The notes beneath the pieces were generated by a model, which was not told the origin of the DNA, ran no database searches, and saw only the letters and a list, made by a program, of their open reading frames with translations. Positions 1-7,890 of a stretch of DNA of 64,000 nt are shown here, one piece after another. The stretch comes from JBGCEZ01 sp045106735. GTDB lineage: Bacteria; Planctomycetota; Phycisphaerae; Phycisphaerales; SM1A02. The stretch lies in NCBI GenBank assembly GCA_045106735.1, contig JBGCEZ010000022.1:124001-188000 (forward strand). Reading direction: 5' to 3'. The first letter of the stretch is position 1. The number at the start of each line of letters is the position of its first letter. The translations under genes were made by a program, and so were the position numbers.

Positions 1-753
1 CGGCAGCATGCCGGAGGAGGATCCTCCGGCGCGTGCAGCCGGGAGCGGTGACGCGGCAGATGGCGTCGGTGACGGTGACGGCGACGGCGACGATGACGAT
101 GACGACGGCGATGACGACGGCGATGACGATGACGATGACGATGACGACGGCGATGACGACGGCGACGGCGACGGCGATGGGCGATCGCGAGTGGCAGCGG
201 CTGGCTCATCGGTGGCGGCCACGTCAATGGCTGTCGCGTCGACCGTCCGAGCGTCAGCTCGTGACGCATCGGAAGCAGCCGCCTGAGGGCTTGCGCTGCC
301 GGAGGATTCGCGCCCGGTGGCATCCGCGCACAGCATTCGGCGGCGGCATGCCGCGATGCAGGCGTGCCGCTCAGCCAAATGAGCCGCAATGTCGACCACG
401 TCCCAGGCGAGCCGCAAGCCCATTTCGACGCATCCGTCGAGACGGGTCAGAAGCTCTTGGATCGTTGGCCGCCGTTGTTCAAGCAGCGCGTTGACCGCCT
501 GCTCACTCGCCGCGACGGTGCCATAGTCCATGGGAAGCACGACGCCGCCGGTCTCGAGCGCAGCCACGACCGCATCATGGATGGCCACACGTTCGCGGCT
601 CGGGGCGATGGCACTCCCGTCATGCACACTGCAAATCGCGGCGATGGACCCGGTCACAATGCGTTCGAGCCGCGCGTCGGCGAACCCCCGCAGGCCTTCC
701 GGCACGGCGGTGGTTGCCGGAACGATCGCGTAGACGCACCGTGCTTCGGACAT
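1..753 (-). CDS. GvpL/GvpF-family gas vesicle-like protein, 3' end beyond window
   Basis: The reading frame is open from ATG at 753 to the left edge of the window, so the C-terminus is missing. Residues 7-11 read VYAIV, and residues 59-82 contain an HDAV...VVLPMDYGTV block followed by a helical stretch with LLTRLDGCVEMGLRL. This matches the conserved core of GvpL/GvpF proteins, which are accessory or minor shell proteins of gas vesicles. From about residue 150 it becomes Ala/Ser/Thr-rich, then a nearly pure Ser/Pro tail (about residues 190-230) encoded by a trinucleotide array. The same frame is open upstream to a GTG at 954 that overlaps the stop of the neighbouring gene as GTGA; this would add 67 mostly Pro-rich residues. 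I prefer the ATG because the family begins there and a GGAG precedes it. No GvpA shell gene is visible in the window, so actual gas vesicles are unproven. Confidence 0.65.
   Translation of the reverse strand, partial: MSEARCVYAIVPATTAVPEGLRGFADARLERIVTGSIAAICSVHDGSAIAPSRERVAIHDAVVAALETGGVVLPMDYGTVAASEQAVNALLEQRRPTIQELLTRLDGCVEMGLRLAWDVVDIAAHLAERHACIAACRRRMLCADATGRESSGSASPQAAASDASRADARTVDATAIDVAATDEPAAATRDRPSPSPSPSSSPSSSSSSSSSPSSSPSSSSSSPSPSPSPTPSAASPLPAARAGGSSSGMLP
62..190. repeat. GAC/GAT trinucleotide array inside the gvpL/F-like tail
   Basis: About 130 bases of imperfect GAC, GAT and GGC triplets. On the minus strand these read TCA, TCG, TCC and CCG codons for a Ser/Pro tract. Because the unit is three bases, length changes keep the gene in frame. 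Confidence 0.8.
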
Positions 754-950
754 GGTCAGCGAGACTCCAACGGGTGGGCGCGGGGAACGTTCGGCGGGCG
801 GTTTGGCGGGCGGGCCGCGGTACAGGTCGATCGGCGGGCGGGTTGGCGGGCGAGCGATCGGTCCGGGAGCTCCGCGGACAGTGCGGCGAAGCAGTCCATC
901 GGCGGTGGTTGCCTCGACGACGCCGGCGAGCAAGAACCGCGCGGGCTCCG

Positions 951-1274
951 TCACTCCGAGGCCGGATGCTCAGCCGCGATCTCAAGGATGGAGTGCCGGG
1001 GTGCCGGCCCTTGGCCGCCGGCTCCGCGATGGCGACGGATTTCCAGGTTGATCGCCTGGAGTTGCAGATCGATGGCCCGGCTTCGGGCATCGCAGCGTCG
1101 CACCGTGGACATGGCGGCATCGCGCTCAACCCGCAGGCGCTGTCGTTCCATCTCCAGCCGGGTCATGCGGACGTACGGCTGGGCGGGACGAGCCGGATCG
1201 CTCGTCCGGAAGCCGGTGGGGCGGCGGGACGCTGGGTTCCTTGCCTCGTCAGATTGCTGCGGCGCGTGGCTCAT
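951..1274 (-). CDS. Small coiled-coil protein beside gvpL/F-like gene
   Basis: A 107-residue frame. The N-terminal 35 residues are Pro/Ser/Arg-rich and look disordered. Residues about 37-83 are a charged helical heptad-like segment (MERQRLRVERDAAM, then DARSRAIDLQLQAINLEIRR). It stops with TGA overlapping a possible GTG start of the GvpL/F-like gene, which suggests translational coupling. Gas vesicle clusters often contain short helical proteins such as GvpG, but I see no diagnostic motif and do not assign it. The competing frame on the same strand (620-1129) is less convincing because it is Arg-rich and crosses the gvpL/F-like frame. Confidence 0.45.
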   Translation of the reverse strand: MSHAPQQSDEARNPASRRPTGFRTSDPARPAQPYVRMTRLEMERQRLRVERDAAMSTVRRCDARSRAIDLQLQAINLEIRRHRGAGGQGPAPRHSILEIAAEHPASE

Positions 1275-1952
1275 GTCGATGGCTCCCGAACAGTGGCGGT
1301 TCCCGCGTCAGGTCGCTGACCGACAGAACGCGAAACCTCACATGCCGGAGCTATCGGACAGCGCGCGGGGCCGCTTAACGGTTGATTCGACAATTCCACT
1401 TGGTGCGTTCGTGACGCCTGGCCGACCCGGCTCGACGGCCGTCACCGGCGCGGTCACCGAACGGGTCGCCCGCCGCGGTCCGTCGAGCCATTGGGCGGTT
1501 GAGCCACTGAGCTGTTGAGCCATTGAGCCCTCGAGCCCTTGAGCCCTCGAGCCGTTGAGCCGGTGAACCATTGAGCCCTTGAGCCGGCCGGCGATCGGCA
1601 CTGGCGCTTGGGACCGGGCTGGCCACGGCGACGAGCTCGCGACTTGCCGCCCGATCGACGACCGCCATCGCCCGATCGCCATCGCCCGTTCGCCAGATGG
1701 AGAAGCATGCCCTGAGGGGCTCTCCCGCCGCAGGCAAACTGCCACCGTCGATCCCGGCAAGGCCGAACGTGCGCGATCCCCCGCTCAACGGACGACGGAA
1801 CGGTCCGCCACCGGTCGAGCCCATCGCTCTACCGACCGCCACCCGGCGGGCCCTGAATCGCGTTCCCCTGGCCGCCCGCCAGTGGCAATGAACCACTGGC
1901 CTCGAACCGTCGGACGCGCAGCACCGGCCGCGCACATCCCACCGCACCCAAC
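1275..1952. other. Intergenic stretch downstream of dapL
   Basis: No convincing gene. All open frames here are Arg/Ser/Pro-rich, lack recognisable domains and conflict with one another. It contains the 8-base tandem array at 1485-1585. Remaining sequence is simple GC-rich DNA rich in CCATCGCC-like words. Confidence 0.5.
1485..1585. repeat. 8-bp tandem repeat (GAGCCNTT), about 12.6 copies
   Basis: Twelve successive octamers from 1485 follow the pattern GAGCC plus three variable bases (usually NTT or NTC), with a few decayed units such as GGGCGGTT and GAACCATT. Not coding in any plausible gene. Confidence 0.85.
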
Positions 1953-3227
1953 TTACGCGGACACGCTTCCGGCTCGAGCGGCCAGCATCCGCCGCGTGAC
2001 CTCTGCCACGTTCTCGGCCGAATTGAACGCGCTGATGCGGAACCAACCTTCGCCTTGAGGGCCAAAGCCGACACCGGGCGTCACCACCACTTGGATCGTC
2101 TCTAGGAGGTGGTCGAACGTGCCCCAAGAATCCATGCCGTCCGGGCACCGCACCCACACGTACGGCGCGTGTTCGCCGCCGTGGACGTCCATGCCCATCG
2201 CGCTGCACGCCTGTCGCAGCGCGGCCGCATTGGCCATGTAGCCGTCGACCAATCGGCTCGATTCTGCCCGCCCGTCGAGCGAATAGAGCGCTTCCGCTGC
2301 CCGCTGCACGACGTACGCCACACTGTTGCTGCGGGTACTCCACCGCCGCTTCCACAGGTCAAGCAGTTGCACACGCCGGCCATCGGCGGCCAGACCCGTC
2401 AACTCGGCCGGGCACACCGTGTACCCGCAGCGCACCCCGGTAAACCCGCCGTTCTTGGAAAAGCTGTGGAATTCGATCGCGCACTCGCGGGCGCCGTCAA
2501 CTTCGAAGATGGATCGCGGCAAAGCGGGATCCTGGATGTAGTCCGCGTACGCCGCGTCGTACAAGATCAATGCGTCACGTTCCCGCGCCCATGCCACCCA
2601 CGCTTCGAGCTGCTGACGATTGATCATGCCGCCGGTGGGGTTGTTCGGGAAGCAGAGGTAGACAACGTCCAGTTCGGTATCGGGCGGCTCGGGGACGAAT
2701 CCGTTCTCGGCTCGGCAGACCAGGCTGTGGAGCCCTTCGTAGCCGCCACCATCACGAGCGCGACCGGTGTTGCCGGCCATCACGTTCGTGTCGACGTAGA
2801 CCGGGTACACGGGATCCGTGATGCCGACCCGATTGACCGGTTGCCCGCCCTCCGTCCCGGTGGCGAGGATCTCCAAAATCGCGCCGGCGTCGGTCTTCGA
2901 ACCGTCGCTGATGATGATTTCGTCGACGTCAACGTTGATCCCGCGTTCGCGAAAGTCAACGCGAGCGATCGCCTCACGAAGAAAATCGTAGCCGTACGGC
3001 GGCCCGTATCCGCGGAACGTCGACCCGCACCCCATCTCATCGACCGCCGCGTGCATGGCTTTGATCACTGCCGGCGTGAGCGGTTCAGTGACATCGCCAA
3101 CGCCGCACCGAATCACCGGCGCGGCATCCTCGGCCTGGCGCTCGCTGTAAGCCGCCACGCGCCGGGCGATCTCGGGGAAGAGGTACGCACCGCTCAACTT
3201 CAGGTAGTGGTCGTTGATTCGGGTCAT
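1953..3227 (-). CDS. dapL: LL-diaminopimelate aminotransferase
   Basis: Converts tetrahydrodipicolinate plus glutamate directly to LL-diaminopimelate, bypassing the acylated intermediates of lysine and peptidoglycan precursor synthesis. It is a cytoplasmic PLP enzyme of fold type I. The 424-residue product fits the family length (about 410). Visible signatures are the N-terminal NDHYLKLSGAYLFPEIARRV, the FRGYGPPYGYDFLREAI segment, the IISDGSKTDAGAI loop, CFPNNPTGG, DAAYADYI, and SFSKNGGFTGVRCGY, whose Lys258 should form the Schiff base. The start is fixed by family alignment, with a GGAG about nine bases upstream. It stands alone between a repeat-rich spacer and the ribosomal protein genes. 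The C-terminus is about ten residues longer than usual. Confidence 0.93.
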   Translation of the reverse strand: MTRINDHYLKLSGAYLFPEIARRVAAYSERQAEDAAPVIRCGVGDVTEPLTPAVIKAMHAAVDEMGCGSTFRGYGPPYGYDFLREAIARVDFRERGINVDVDEIIISDGSKTDAGAILEILATGTEGGQPVNRVGITDPVYPVYVDTNVMAGNTGRARDGGGYEGLHSLVCRAENGFVPEPPDTELDVVYLCFPNNPTGGMINRQQLEAWVAWARERDALILYDAAYADYIQDPALPRSIFEVDGARECAIEFHSFSKNGGFTGVRCGYTVCPAELTGLAADGRRVQLLDLWKRRWSTRSNSVAYVVQRAAEALYSLDGRAESSRLVDGYMANAAALRQACSAMGMDVHGGEHAPYVWVRCPDGMDSWGTFDHLLETIQVVVTPGVGFGPQGEGWFRISAFNSAENVAEVTRRMLAARAGSVSA

Positions 3228-3530
3228 GACGAGGGCTCCGGCGGAGGCTGCATCTGGCGGAGGTTGGAATCGGATGGCGTCAGGTCTTGGCGAAGTCCGG
3301 GTCGGGACGAGGCTCAGAGGCGGTACCGAGACGAGAGGCCGAGACGGGCGGAAACGGGCGGAGACGGGCGGAGACGCGGACGGACGCCAACACCGAGCGC
3401 TGCAGGCTCAGCGCTCAACCGTCCTGCGAACGCCGCCCCCGTCGGAACGGTAGCTCCCCTGGCGTGCATGTGCCGGTTCGCCACCCATTCAACCCGGCAG
3501 CATGTGCGATGCGGCGCCGACGTCTGGGCC
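3228..3530. other. Spacer between rplT terminator and dapL
   Basis: No gene seen. Around 3340-3385 it has an imperfect array of about 11 bases built on GGAGACGGGC. It should contain the dapL promoter, but I cannot point to a clear -35/-10 pair. Confidence 0.4.
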
Positions 3531-3576
3531 AAAAACAAAGAACCGGCCGCCCCCGAAGTGAATCGGGAGCGGCCGG
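3531..3576 (-). terminator. Rho-independent terminator after rplT
   Basis: On the minus strand a CCGGCCGC / GCGGCCGG stem (3569-3576 with 3543-3550) is followed by TTCTTTGTTTTT. It lies 37 bases past the rplT stop, as expected for the end of the rpmI-rplT unit. Confidence 0.85.
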
Positions 3577-3612
3577 CGTTGCTTTGATCTCACGTGGCGT
3601 GGGCCAGGTGAT

Positions 3613-3984
3613 TCAGCCCGCGGCAACCGCGTTGGAGTGCTCGGTGGCGGTGGCCACCAGGGCGTCGAAGGCCGACGGATCCTTGATGGCGATCTCGCTG
3701 AGCATCTTGCGGTTCAGGCCAATGCCGGCCCGCTGCAAACCGTTGATGAACAGGCTGTACCGCGTTCCACGCATGCGGCACGCCGCGGTGATGCGAGTGA
3801 TCCACAGGCGACGGAATTCACGCCGACGGGCCCGACGGTCGCGATACGCGAACTGTCCGGCGCGGGTCAGGGCGACCTTGGCCTGCTGCTTGTGACGACT
3901 CTTGGTTCCCCAGTAACCGCGGGCGGATCGCAGGATCCGACGACGGGCCTGGTTGCGGGCAGCGCCCTTGCGTGCGCGAGGCAT
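3613..3984 (-). CDS. rplT: 50S ribosomal protein L20
   Basis: Binds 23S rRNA early in large subunit assembly. The 123-residue product has the whole L20 pattern: a very basic N-terminus (MPRARKGAARNQARRRILRSARGYWG), the AYRDRRARRREFRRLWITRI core, SLFINGLQRAGIGLNRKMLSEIAI, and a short helical end. The length is typical. It follows rpmI by 178 bases on the same strand and is followed by a strong terminator, giving a short two-gene ribosomal operon. In many bacteria L20 represses this operon through its leader; I did not find a recognisable L20 leader structure here. Confidence 0.97.
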   Translation of the reverse strand: MPRARKGAARNQARRRILRSARGYWGTKSRHKQQAKVALTRAGQFAYRDRRARRREFRRLWITRITAACRMRGTRYSLFINGLQRAGIGLNRKMLSEIAIKDPSAFDALVATATEHSNAVAAG

Positions 3985-4162
3985 GATTCAACTCCTGAGC
4001 TGTCGTCGATCGCGGGGGCCCGGGGGCCGAACATCCAGTGATGCTCGCACGCCTCAGACACTCGAACCCGGCCGACGGACTCGTCCGAACGGTGACGCGA
4101 CGTTCGGGATTCTCAGGGCGGATGTCCGCCTGAGTTTCACCACGTCGCCACCGCGATCAGAT

Positions 4163-4411
4163 TCAATCCTTCGATTCGTTCGACTCGGTGCGCGGACGGG
4201 AAACACCCGACCGAACCGAGGTGAACAGCATGGCCCGCACGCGACGGACGTCGCCGGCCTTGGCGTACGCGGGACGCCGGTAGCTCCGCATCAGCTTGCC
4301 GCTCTTGTGGCTGCGCAGGTGGCGGCCGAAAGCACGACGAAACTTGACCTTGCCGCTCTTGGTGAAGCGGATGCGCTTGAGCAGGCCCTTGTTCGGCTTG
4401 TTCTTCGGCAC
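4163..4411 (-). CDS. rpmI: 50S ribosomal protein L35
   Basis: Small basic large-subunit protein of 82 residues. The family start is (M)PKNKPNKGLLKRIRFTKSG, which places initiation at the GTG at 4411, 57 bases inside a longer open frame that begins at 4468. The extra upstream residues (IPQILPIPRFTPVHG) are not part of L35. The core KFRRAFGRHLRSHKSGKLMRSYRRPAY is clear. The C-terminal 20 or so residues, Ser/Arg/Glu-rich, extend beyond the usual 65-residue family length. infC, which usually precedes rpmI, is not present in the window. Confidence 0.95.
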   Translation of the reverse strand: MPKNKPNKGLLKRIRFTKSGKVKFRRAFGRHLRSHKSGKLMRSYRRPAYAKAGDVRRVRAMLFTSVRSGVSRPRTESNESKD

Positions 4412-4595
4412 GGGGCGGACTCCATGGACGGGCGTGAACCGTGGGATCGGCAGGATCTGCGGGATCACGCGGTCTCGCGAGGCGGGGCGATCCCCCGCAC
4501 GCAGCGGGAGGATCTGGACCCGGGGCCGAGGATGGCACCGGGCGAATCGCCGAGGATAGCCCCCCCCGGTGGATTGTCAACGGGTCTCGGGGGCC

Positions 4596-5375
4596 TCAAC
4601 CGGCTCCGGACGACGCTTCGGAAGGTGCTCCGGCGGCCCCGGACGGGCCAACCTCGGTCCGGGACACAAAGCGGACGTCGCACGGCCCCACCAAACGGGC
4701 GCCACGGCGGATCAGCGACGTCGGCACCGACGCCCCCTCCACCACGAACCAAACCTGTGTCTCGCCCTCGGGACGCCGGATTTCCCACAGCGTTCCCCGG
4801 GCCACGACCCCCTGCTTGCCGGCGACCGCCGGAACGTCGACGGCCTGCTCGGCGGCCGATGCCTCCCGGGCTTCGGCCGACGTCATCGGAATCTGGACAA
4901 CGCCGGCCATGACCGTCGAACCGGTGGCCGCTGGGCCGTCGGCCGGCCCGTTGCTCCAAGCCGATGCCCACAGTCCGAGGGCCACGACGATCAGAATCGC
5001 CGCCGCGAACCGCAGCGGCTCCCCGATCCGGGCCAGGATTCCGCGCGGCGGAGCCGACGCCAGCGACGGCGTCTCCGAGGTCCCCCGCTCACGTTCGAAT
5101 CGATCGATCCCGGCCAGCGTGGTTTCCGTCAGGGCGTACCGGGCCAATTCGTCGGTCCGCTCGCTGCCGGTGTCTGGAGCCCCCGCCTGCGGGAGGCCAT
5201 CCAACAGCCCCAGCAGCCCGTGGACGCGGCGGGCGCGATCGTCGGCCGGAAGTCGAGCTGGATCGAAACCGCTGGCCAAGACCTGGTCGATCGCCGCGGC
5301 GTCGCGGCTCGAAAGGCGATGGTCACCGGCGAACGAGGTGGGACCGTCTTGGGGGTCAGGGGTGCCGTGATTCAT
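4596..5375 (-). CDS. Single-pass membrane protein, probable anti-sigma partner
   Basis: A 259-residue protein whose ATG overlaps the stop of the ECF sigma gene as ATGA, so the two are very likely co-translated. Residues 1-120 are acidic and helical, suitable for a cytoplasmic sigma-binding region. A single hydrophobic segment (FAAAILIVVALGLWASAW, about residues 122-140) is followed by an extracytoplasmic domain with VWFVVEGASVP and ending in an Ala/Gly/Ser tail. I see no HxxxCxxC zinc anti-sigma motif, so the regulator assignment rests on gene order and topology only. It could sense an envelope signal. Confidence 0.6.
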   Translation of the reverse strand: MNHGTPDPQDGPTSFAGDHRLSSRDAAAIDQVLASGFDPARLPADDRARRVHGLLGLLDGLPQAGAPDTGSERTDELARYALTETTLAGIDRFERERGTSETPSLASAPPRGILARIGEPLRFAAAILIVVALGLWASAWSNGPADGPAATGSTVMAGVVQIPMTSAEAREASAAEQAVDVPAVAGKQGVVARGTLWEIRRPEGETQVWFVVEGASVPTSLIRRGARLVGPCDVRFVSRTEVGPSGAAGAPSEASSGAG

Positions 5376-6052
5376 GACGGGGACTCCGGGTCTTCGCCCA
5401 CCACCCGTTCCCAGGCGGCGGCGAAATTCGCGACGGCGGCATGAAGACGACTCTTCACGGTGCCAAGCGGGATCTGAAGGCTGTCGGCGATCTGCTGGTA
5501 TGCGAGTCGCTGGAAGTACGCGAGAAGCAGGATCTCTCGCAGGTGTGGTGGCAGTTCATCCACCACGGAGCGGACGCGGCGACGCTGCTCTTCATCGTCG
5601 ATCGCCAAGTCGGGGGCCGGCAGGTCCGCGGCCATCAGGTCAACGAATCGCTGCCCATCTCCCGAGGACCCGACTTCAACGTCGAGGCTGAAGACGTGCC
5701 GCCGGTTGTGCTTGCGGTGGTAATCGCGGGCCTTGTTGGCCGCGATCGTGAAGAGCCATGGCTTGAATCGACGCTCGCGGTCGAAGGTCTCGGCCGACAG
5801 GTGAATCTGAAGGAACGTCTCCTGGAAGACGTCTTCGGCCGCGGCCCTCGACCCGAGGAACTTCGTCAGGAAGTTCAGCAGCTCGTCGTGGTACCGGCCG
5901 ATCAACTCGCGCAGGGCACTCCGCCGGCCATCGGCGTACGACCCGAGCAATGCCTCGTCCGACCAGCCCGCGCCGCGGTCCGTCCGGGCGGAACCGGTTG
6001 GACCGGCATCCGCCCCGGACAGGGCCGGCGAACTCGAGGGAAGAGGACTCAT
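5372..6052 (-). CDS. RNA polymerase ECF-type sigma factor
   Basis: A 226-residue sigma-70 family protein with the two-region ECF layout. Region 2 covers about residues 33-105 (ALRELIGRYHDELLNFLTKFLGSRAAAEDVFQETFLQIH, then FKPWLFTIAANKARDYHRK). Region 4 covers about residues 158-212 (LPPHLREILLLAYFQRLAYQQIADSLQIPLGTVKSRLHAA) with a helix-turn-helix. The first 30 residues are Ser/Pro/Gly-rich and probably disordered. It is followed with a four-base overlap by a membrane protein that is likely its inhibitor. Planctomycetes carry many such sigma/membrane protein pairs. Confidence 0.93.
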   Translation of the reverse strand: MSPLPSSSPALSGADAGPTGSARTDRGAGWSDEALLGSYADGRRSALRELIGRYHDELLNFLTKFLGSRAAAEDVFQETFLQIHLSAETFDRERRFKPWLFTIAANKARDYHRKHNRRHVFSLDVEVGSSGDGQRFVDLMAADLPAPDLAIDDEEQRRRVRSVVDELPPHLREILLLAYFQRLAYQQIADSLQIPLGTVKSRLHAAVANFAAAWERVVGEDPESPS

Positions 6053-6357
6053 CGGGTCTGGTACGGGTGGCCGGGAGTCGGGGTTCGACGCGGCCGACGG
6101 GATCGCCCCGGATTTCGCCGGCGGACCATCCCCGGTGCCCGGAAACGTCGATTCGGCCGCGGCGGAGCGTCGGATCTCGGACTTGGGCTGGGGCGTCGGC
6201 GTCGGCTGGGGCGTGGGCTGGGGCTGGGGCTGGGGCGTGCGATCAGATTCGAGGTCGACTTGGGGATCGACATGGGGATCGACTGAGGGATCGGGCGCGG
6301 ACTCAGACCGTGGCCGAGGAATCCGGGCGTCGCCGGATGATCGCCCGTTCGGCGGGC
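6053..6357. other. Spacer with GGCTGG-type repeats upstream of the sigma gene
   Basis: No gene. At about 6183-6240 it holds an imperfect array of GGCTGG and GGCGTC hexamers. It should include the sigma gene promoter; no clear consensus is visible. Confidence 0.4.
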
Positions 6358-6906
6358 TCAGCGGGTGGCCCCGGCCTTGGGGAGCCGATCGAGGACCGCA
6401 CGGAGCCGCGGGCTCGACACGTCCCGGAGGAACTGCAGCAACGGACTGGCGTTCGGCGGATCCCCTGCGGCCTCGAGTGTGCGCCGGCGACCGCCATCCA
6501 CCGAGGGATGCCGAAGCATCAACTCGGTTTCGACGCCCGTTTCAGGACCGTCTTCGAGTCCGCTGGGGTACGCCCTGGCGTCGTCCAGGATCGCTTGTAG
6601 TCGGGCGACATCGTCGGCCGCGAGGGCGCCCGTCCACGTCGGCCGCTTCAGGACGGAGTCAACGCCTCCGCGGTACTCGATCTCGCCCGTCGGACGGACG
6701 AACCACTCCGCCCGCCCGTTGGCCGGCGCGATGCGGAGCCACGCGATGTCGATGCCCTCCAGGGGCTGCTCGACCGCGACACCAGGGCCGCTCGCACATC
6801 CACCGAGTCCGACCAGACACGCGAGCAACGCGGACGCGGTCGCCGTCGCCAAGGGCCGGAGCTGCCCGGAGGCGAATCGCCGCGGCCGGCGGTGACCGCA
6901 CGCCAT
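6358..6906 (-). CDS. Putative lipoprotein, unknown function
   Basis: About 182 residues. An Arg-rich n-region is followed by a hydrophobic stretch ATASALLACLVGLGGC that ends in a lipobox Cys near residue 37, so the protein is probably lipid-anchored. The mature part contains a repeated theme of a Trp- and Glu-rich strand (WLRIAPANGRAEWFVRPTGEIEY) and an ADDVARLQAIL helix. I do not recognise the family. The start is GTG 6909 or ATG 6906, immediately at the stop of the preceding lipoprotein gene, so the two are translationally linked. The mature region has the same general plan as the upstream neighbour (a value compared with a threshold-like text), and the two may be distant paralogues. Confidence 0.6.
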   Translation of the reverse strand: MACGHRRPRRFASGQLRPLATATASALLACLVGLGGCASGPGVAVEQPLEGIDIAWLRIAPANGRAEWFVRPTGEIEYRGGVDSVLKRPTWTGALAADDVARLQAILDDARAYPSGLEDGPETGVETELMLRHPSVDGGRRRTLEAAGDPPNASPLLQFLRDVSSPRLRAVLDRLPKAGATR

Positions 6907-7775
6907 CACCGGACTCCCCCACCGGAAGTCGCCCCACTGAAGCGGCGGTACGGATCGCCGCCGAGGTCATACCGGCGCGGCACCACGCGGGCCGCATCGT
7001 CAGGGCGATCGGGCAGCCACGCTTCAAGTGCAAGCCCCCGGACGAAACTTGCGACCGCGTCACGTTGACCGGTGTCCGGCGCGGCGTCGCCGGCCCGCTC
7101 GCGCGTGACCCACGACCATGCACGTCCGTTCCCGGTCATCGTCAGCACCACCACGCGTTCATCTTCCGCCACGTCGATGCGTTTGGGGTTCTCGCGTGGC
7201 GGCAGCCGTTCGCCAGTCCGGGCGTCGCCGCCATCGGACGCGGCGGTCGCCAGGCCAAGGGCGACGGCCCGGTTCCAGAGTCCGGCGATTCGCTGGCGGT
7301 CGAGGGCCCGGATGCGTTCGGGGACGGTCGCCGCATCGATCGGTTCGGCCGAGGCGGCGTGGATTGAGGCGTCCGCCGACACGGTCAGCCGCAGCGGTCG
7401 CGATTCGACGGTGGCCCCGCGAGGAAATCCCCGGCCGGCCAAGACCAAGGCATCGACGGTGAAGTCGGCCGGAGCGGCCGCCGCCGCGTCCACATCGGCC
7501 TGTCCGCGAGTCATCTGGTGCGAGGCATCGGTCGCACAGCCGGCGAGGGCCAGTCCGAAGATCCCGGCGGCAAACGCGGCGGCCAGCGACGAGGCCAGCG
7601 ACGAGGCCAGCGACGAGATTCGCCGGCGAGGCGACCCGCCGGGCGACCCCCGGACGACGCCACGGGCCACCCGTCGGGATCCCCCCCGGGTGAAGACGGC
7701 AGCGGCTCCGTCGGCCACGCGTCGAGCACGTCGGCGGGAGAGGTCGGGCGAGCACGGTGTGGGCGTGTGGTTCAC
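6906..7775 (-). CDS. Putative lipoprotein with repetitive signal peptide
   Basis: A 289-residue frame from GTG 7775; GTG 7670 would give 254 residues and a more normal signal peptide. The hydrophobic core contains three copies of a 12-base repeat encoding LASS (7582-7617) and ends in the lipobox LALAGC. The mature protein has a TVPERIRALDRQRIAGLW segment and a strand VVVLTMTGNGRAWSWV. No family recognised. It lies divergently from pheT, so the 115-base space (7776-7890) must hold both promoters. Its stop overlaps the start of the next lipoprotein gene. Confidence 0.55.
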   Translation of the reverse strand: MNHTPTPCSPDLSRRRARRVADGAAAVFTRGGSRRVARGVVRGSPGGSPRRRISSLASSLASSLAAAFAAGIFGLALAGCATDASHQMTRGQADVDAAAAAPADFTVDALVLAGRGFPRGATVESRPLRLTVSADASIHAASAEPIDAATVPERIRALDRQRIAGLWNRAVALGLATAASDGGDARTGERLPPRENPKRIDVAEDERVVVLTMTGNGRAWSWVTRERAGDAAPDTGQRDAVASFVRGLALEAWLPDRPDDAARVVPRRYDLGGDPYRRFSGATSGGGVR

Positions 7776-7890
7776 GCCGCAGAGGATACCCGCGGGGAAG
7801 ATCCCGTCGGGCTCGGGCCCCGGGTACGCTGGGCGTCCGCCGCCGGATCGCCCGCGGCCGCTTCTCAGGTCCCCGATCACGGATCACCCG

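Noticed and set aside
364..1518. 384-codon plus frame
   Set aside because: Antisense of the gvpL/F-like and coiled-coil genes; no domains.
1375..2355. 326-codon minus frame overlapping dapL's end
   Set aside because: Overlaps dapL in another frame and runs through the octamer array; Arg/Gly-rich with no motif.
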